Notes under the pieces: model-generated | What the model saw: the letters and a program-made list of their open reading frames with translations, nothing else | Database searches by the model: none | Told to the model about the DNA's origin: nothing | Shown here: one piece after another, positions 50,151-51,504 of the stretch | How positions within the stretch are numbered: position 1 is the stretch's first letter | Layout: the number at the start of each line of letters is the position of its first letter | Made by a program: the position numbers and the translations under genes | Source of the DNA: Kitasatospora phosalacinea | GTDB taxonomy: Bacteria > Actinomycetota > Actinomycetes > Streptomycetales > Streptomycetaceae | Length of the DNA: 51,504 nt | Reading direction: 5' to 3' | Assembly: GCF_030268885.1 (NCBI RefSeq) | Contig: NZ_BSSA01000027.1 | Coordinates: 64,712 to 116,215 of the forward strand

Positions 50151-50966
50151 ATGGGCCGTCCCCGCAACCCGGTCGACCACTCCAAGCCCGCACGCGGCGA
50201 GCTGGCCGTCTTCCTGCGCGAGCTGCAGAACGACGCGGGTATCGACAACACCGCGCTCGCCGAGCTGACGGGCCTGCACCCCGACCGCGTCCGCCGCACG
50301 CTCAACGGCCAGACCCTGCCGACCAGCATCACCGTGGTCGAGAAGATCGTCACGGCATGCTGCGCCGACCGTTCGGCGGCGTTCACCGGACGGCTGCGGC
50401 GCCGCGGCACCACGCTGTGGCACCGGGCCCGCCTGGAGGCCCAGGGGCTGCGGCCGGTGTCCAAGCCGGAGCCGGAGCTGATCGGCACCTATGCCGCGCT
50501 GGTGGACGGGATGGAGCGGTTGCGCATGCACGCGGGCAACCCCTCTACCCGAACCCTGGAGGAAAAGGCCGGGCCCGGCCTGCTGCCCCACACCAGCCTG
50601 GACCGCGTCTTCGCCCGCGACCGGCTCCCCACCAAGCTCCAGGTCACCTCGCTGGCCAAGGCGGTGGGTCTGCCCGAGGAGGAGGTCGAGGCTTGGGGCG
50701 TGGCCTGGGCCCGGGCCGAGGCCGAGGTGCAGAGGGAAGCGGCGCGGCGCGAGGAGGAAGTACACCGGCGCGCCCGTCAGGCGCGGGGCTTCGATGCCGT
50801 CGGCGCCCTCCTCGCTGGCCAAGTGCGGGACGCCGATCCCGTCAGCGCCCTCCTCGCCTACCAGGCAGAGTCCGACGCCCGGAAGGCGGCCCTCTGGAGG
50901 CGGCTTACCCGCACGGGGCAACCGGCGTCTTCCGTCACCACCTGGGCGGGTCTGTTGGCCGGCTGA
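50151..50966 (+). CDS. helix-turn-helix DNA-binding protein, plasmid type
   Basis: A 271-residue protein from ATG 50151 (GAGGGGCC upstream; GTG 50136 also in frame). Residues about 14-60 (LAVFLRELQNDAGIDNTALA, ELTGLHPDRVRRTLNGQTLP) form a Cro/C1-type helix-turn-helix. Residues about 105-190 contain a second possible DNA-binding helix pair (TKLQVTSLAKAVGLPEEEVE). A basic, Glu/Arg-rich helix (AEVQREAARREEEVHRRARQ) and two short repeats (DAVGALLAGQVRDADP and SALLAYQAE) follow. The first 60 residues resemble the truncated repeat protein's N-terminus at 46968. Probably a regulator of plasmid functions. Confidence 0.72.
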   Translation: MGRPRNPVDHSKPARGELAVFLRELQNDAGIDNTALAELTGLHPDRVRRTLNGQTLPTSITVVEKIVTACCADRSAAFTGRLRRRGTTLWHRARLEAQGLRPVSKPEPELIGTYAALVDGMERLRMHAGNPSTRTLEEKAGPGLLPHTSLDRVFARDRLPTKLQVTSLAKAVGLPEEEVEAWGVAWARAEAEVQREAARREEEVHRRARQARGFDAVGALLAGQVRDADPVSALLAYQAESDARKAALWRRLTRTGQPASSVTTWAGLLAG

Positions 50967-50983
50967 CACGACCCGCCCACCTT

Positions 50984-51015
50984 GAGGGCCCCGCCGAAGT
51001 TCCAGCGGGGCCCTC
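50984..51015. terminator. bidirectional hairpin terminator
   Basis: An 11-bp perfect stem, GAGGGCCCCGC (50984-50994) with GCGGGGCCCTC (51005-51015), between the convergent genes at 50966 and 51038. Confidence 0.75.
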
Positions 51016-51037
51016 GCGCGTTCGCGGCGACGGGCCG

Positions 51038-51322
51038 TCAGTTGCTGCGCCCGAGGCGCACCGCGGCCTCCAGGGCGCCGCTGAGGGCCTCCAGCTCTGG
51101 CGGGCAGTACCCGAGGACGGTGCCCGGCATCGCGGCCGCCAGCGCGCATACCGCCACCGCCGCCACCTGCTCGGTGCCGGTCAGCTCCGGCAGCGTCTCG
51201 GTGCCCCCCGGGCCGTACGCGGGGCAGATCACCGCGTCCGCCAGCAGCCGGGAGCGGTGCAGGCTGTCCAGCGCCGCTCCGTCCCCGCCCGGCACCACCG
51301 CCGCGCCGCTGGCCACCTCCAC
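51038..51322 (-). CDS. hypothetical protein, probably 5'-truncated
   Basis: From GTG 51322 the frame encodes 94 residues: a Val/Ala-rich start, DSLHRSRLLADAVICPAYGP, and LTGTEQVAAVAVCALAAAMP near the end. Good coding bias continues upstream to about 51400 (SPGQLLAGGQGELAHTQALL) where an in-frame stop occurs without a standard start codon. The gene has therefore probably lost its 5' end. Product not recognised. Confidence 0.5.
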   Translation of the reverse strand: MEVASGAAVVPGGDGAALDSLHRSRLLADAVICPAYGPGGTETLPELTGTEQVAAVAVCALAAAMPGTVLGYCPPELEALSGALEAAVRLGRSN

Positions 51323-51452
51323 CGCCTCCGCGGCGTCCAGCAGCGCCTGGGTGTGGGCCAGCTCGCCCTGGCCTCCGGCTAGGAGCTGTCCGGGCGATCA
51401 TTGGTGTGGGCAGTCGGCGGAGGTTGTCTGCGCGGTCTCATAGCCTGCGCCC

Positions 51453-51504
51453 ATGACCACCGAGGAGTACCTCTCGACGATTGCTGCGTTGGCCGTGCAG
51501 CCGT
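51453..51504 (+). CDS. 5' end of a gene running off the window
   Basis: An ATG at 51453 opens MTTEEYLSTIAALAVQP and continues past the window edge. Third-position bias is normal for coding. Too short to name. Confidence 0.4.
   Translation, partial: MTTEEYLSTIAALAVQP

Noticed and set aside
49893..51401. 502-codon minus-strand frame over the 50151 gene
   Set aside because: Antisense to two genes with good coding features; composition is Gly/Arg-rich.
1..51504. Replicon telomere at a window edge
   Set aside because: Neither end shows the nested palindromes of known Streptomyces telomeres, and a gene runs off the right edge, so the window appears internal.

Overview
The window is high-GC actinomycete DNA with strongly GC-biased third codon positions, GTG starts and Streptomyces-type families: an SsgA-like protein, regulators that combine a Cro/C1-type helix-turn-helix with tetratricopeptides, a mycothiol-dependent isomerase-like protein and a telomere terminal protein (Tpg). 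A tpg gene, several plasmid-type DNA-binding proteins, palindrome or iteron arrays and about ten insertion sequences or their relics point to a linear plasmid or an unstable chromosome arm of a Streptomyces or Kitasatospora strain. No rRNA, tRNA or core housekeeping gene was seen.

Layout. 1-2.6 kb: a plasmid-type helix-turn-helix protein coupled to an alanine/arginine-rich protein. 2.8-5.5 kb: a tnpB gene directly followed by an 18-repeat CRISPR array without cas genes; the array ends beside a fragment of a tpg gene. 5.6-8.4 kb: a broken gene, a transposase relic, a duplicated-domain protein and an IS5-family element. 8.4-13.9 kb: an orphan antitoxin-like gene, small unknown plasmid genes, the intact tpg and a small membrane protein. 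13.9-16.9 kb: an IS5-family element with a passenger gene, abutted by an IS256-family element. 17.2-31.4 kb: a biosynthetic island on both strands: two related regulators, an IspH-like protein, an SsgA-like protein, an iterative type I polyketide synthase (KS-AT-DH-KR-ACP), two methyltransferases (one frameshifted) and a Nudix protein cut off by the second copy of the passenger-carrying IS. 33.6-36.6 kb: a possible replication or partition module of two paralogous winged-helix proteins bracketed by a shared DNA motif, then a zinc-finger gene whose promoter and coding region carry ten palindromes at about 54-bp spacing. 37-42.9 kb: a second IS5-family element, scattered small genes, a tectonin-type propeller, an EF-hand protein, Tn3 and IS5 relics, and a maleylpyruvate-isomerase-family gene between inverted multi-repeat ends. 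42.9-46.9 kb: a palindrome-dense non-coding stretch, a truncated second zinc-finger gene with its own palindromes, an IS3-family element and a truncated repeat protein. 47-51.5 kb: small membrane proteins, a HEXXH protein, another helix-turn-helix protein and a gene running off the end.

How the genes may work together. The polyketide synthase probably makes an aromatic acid of the 6-methylsalicylate or naphthoate type, which the methyltransferases could modify; no loading ligase or glycosyl transfer gene is present, so the island looks incomplete or feeds another locus. The palindrome arrays, zinc-finger genes, winged-helix pair and Tpg fit a replication and maintenance region that has been duplicated and rearranged by mobile elements. 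The strongest candidates for something undescribed are the two zinc-finger loci, which share architecture but use different palindromes, and the tnpB-CRISPR neighbourhood.
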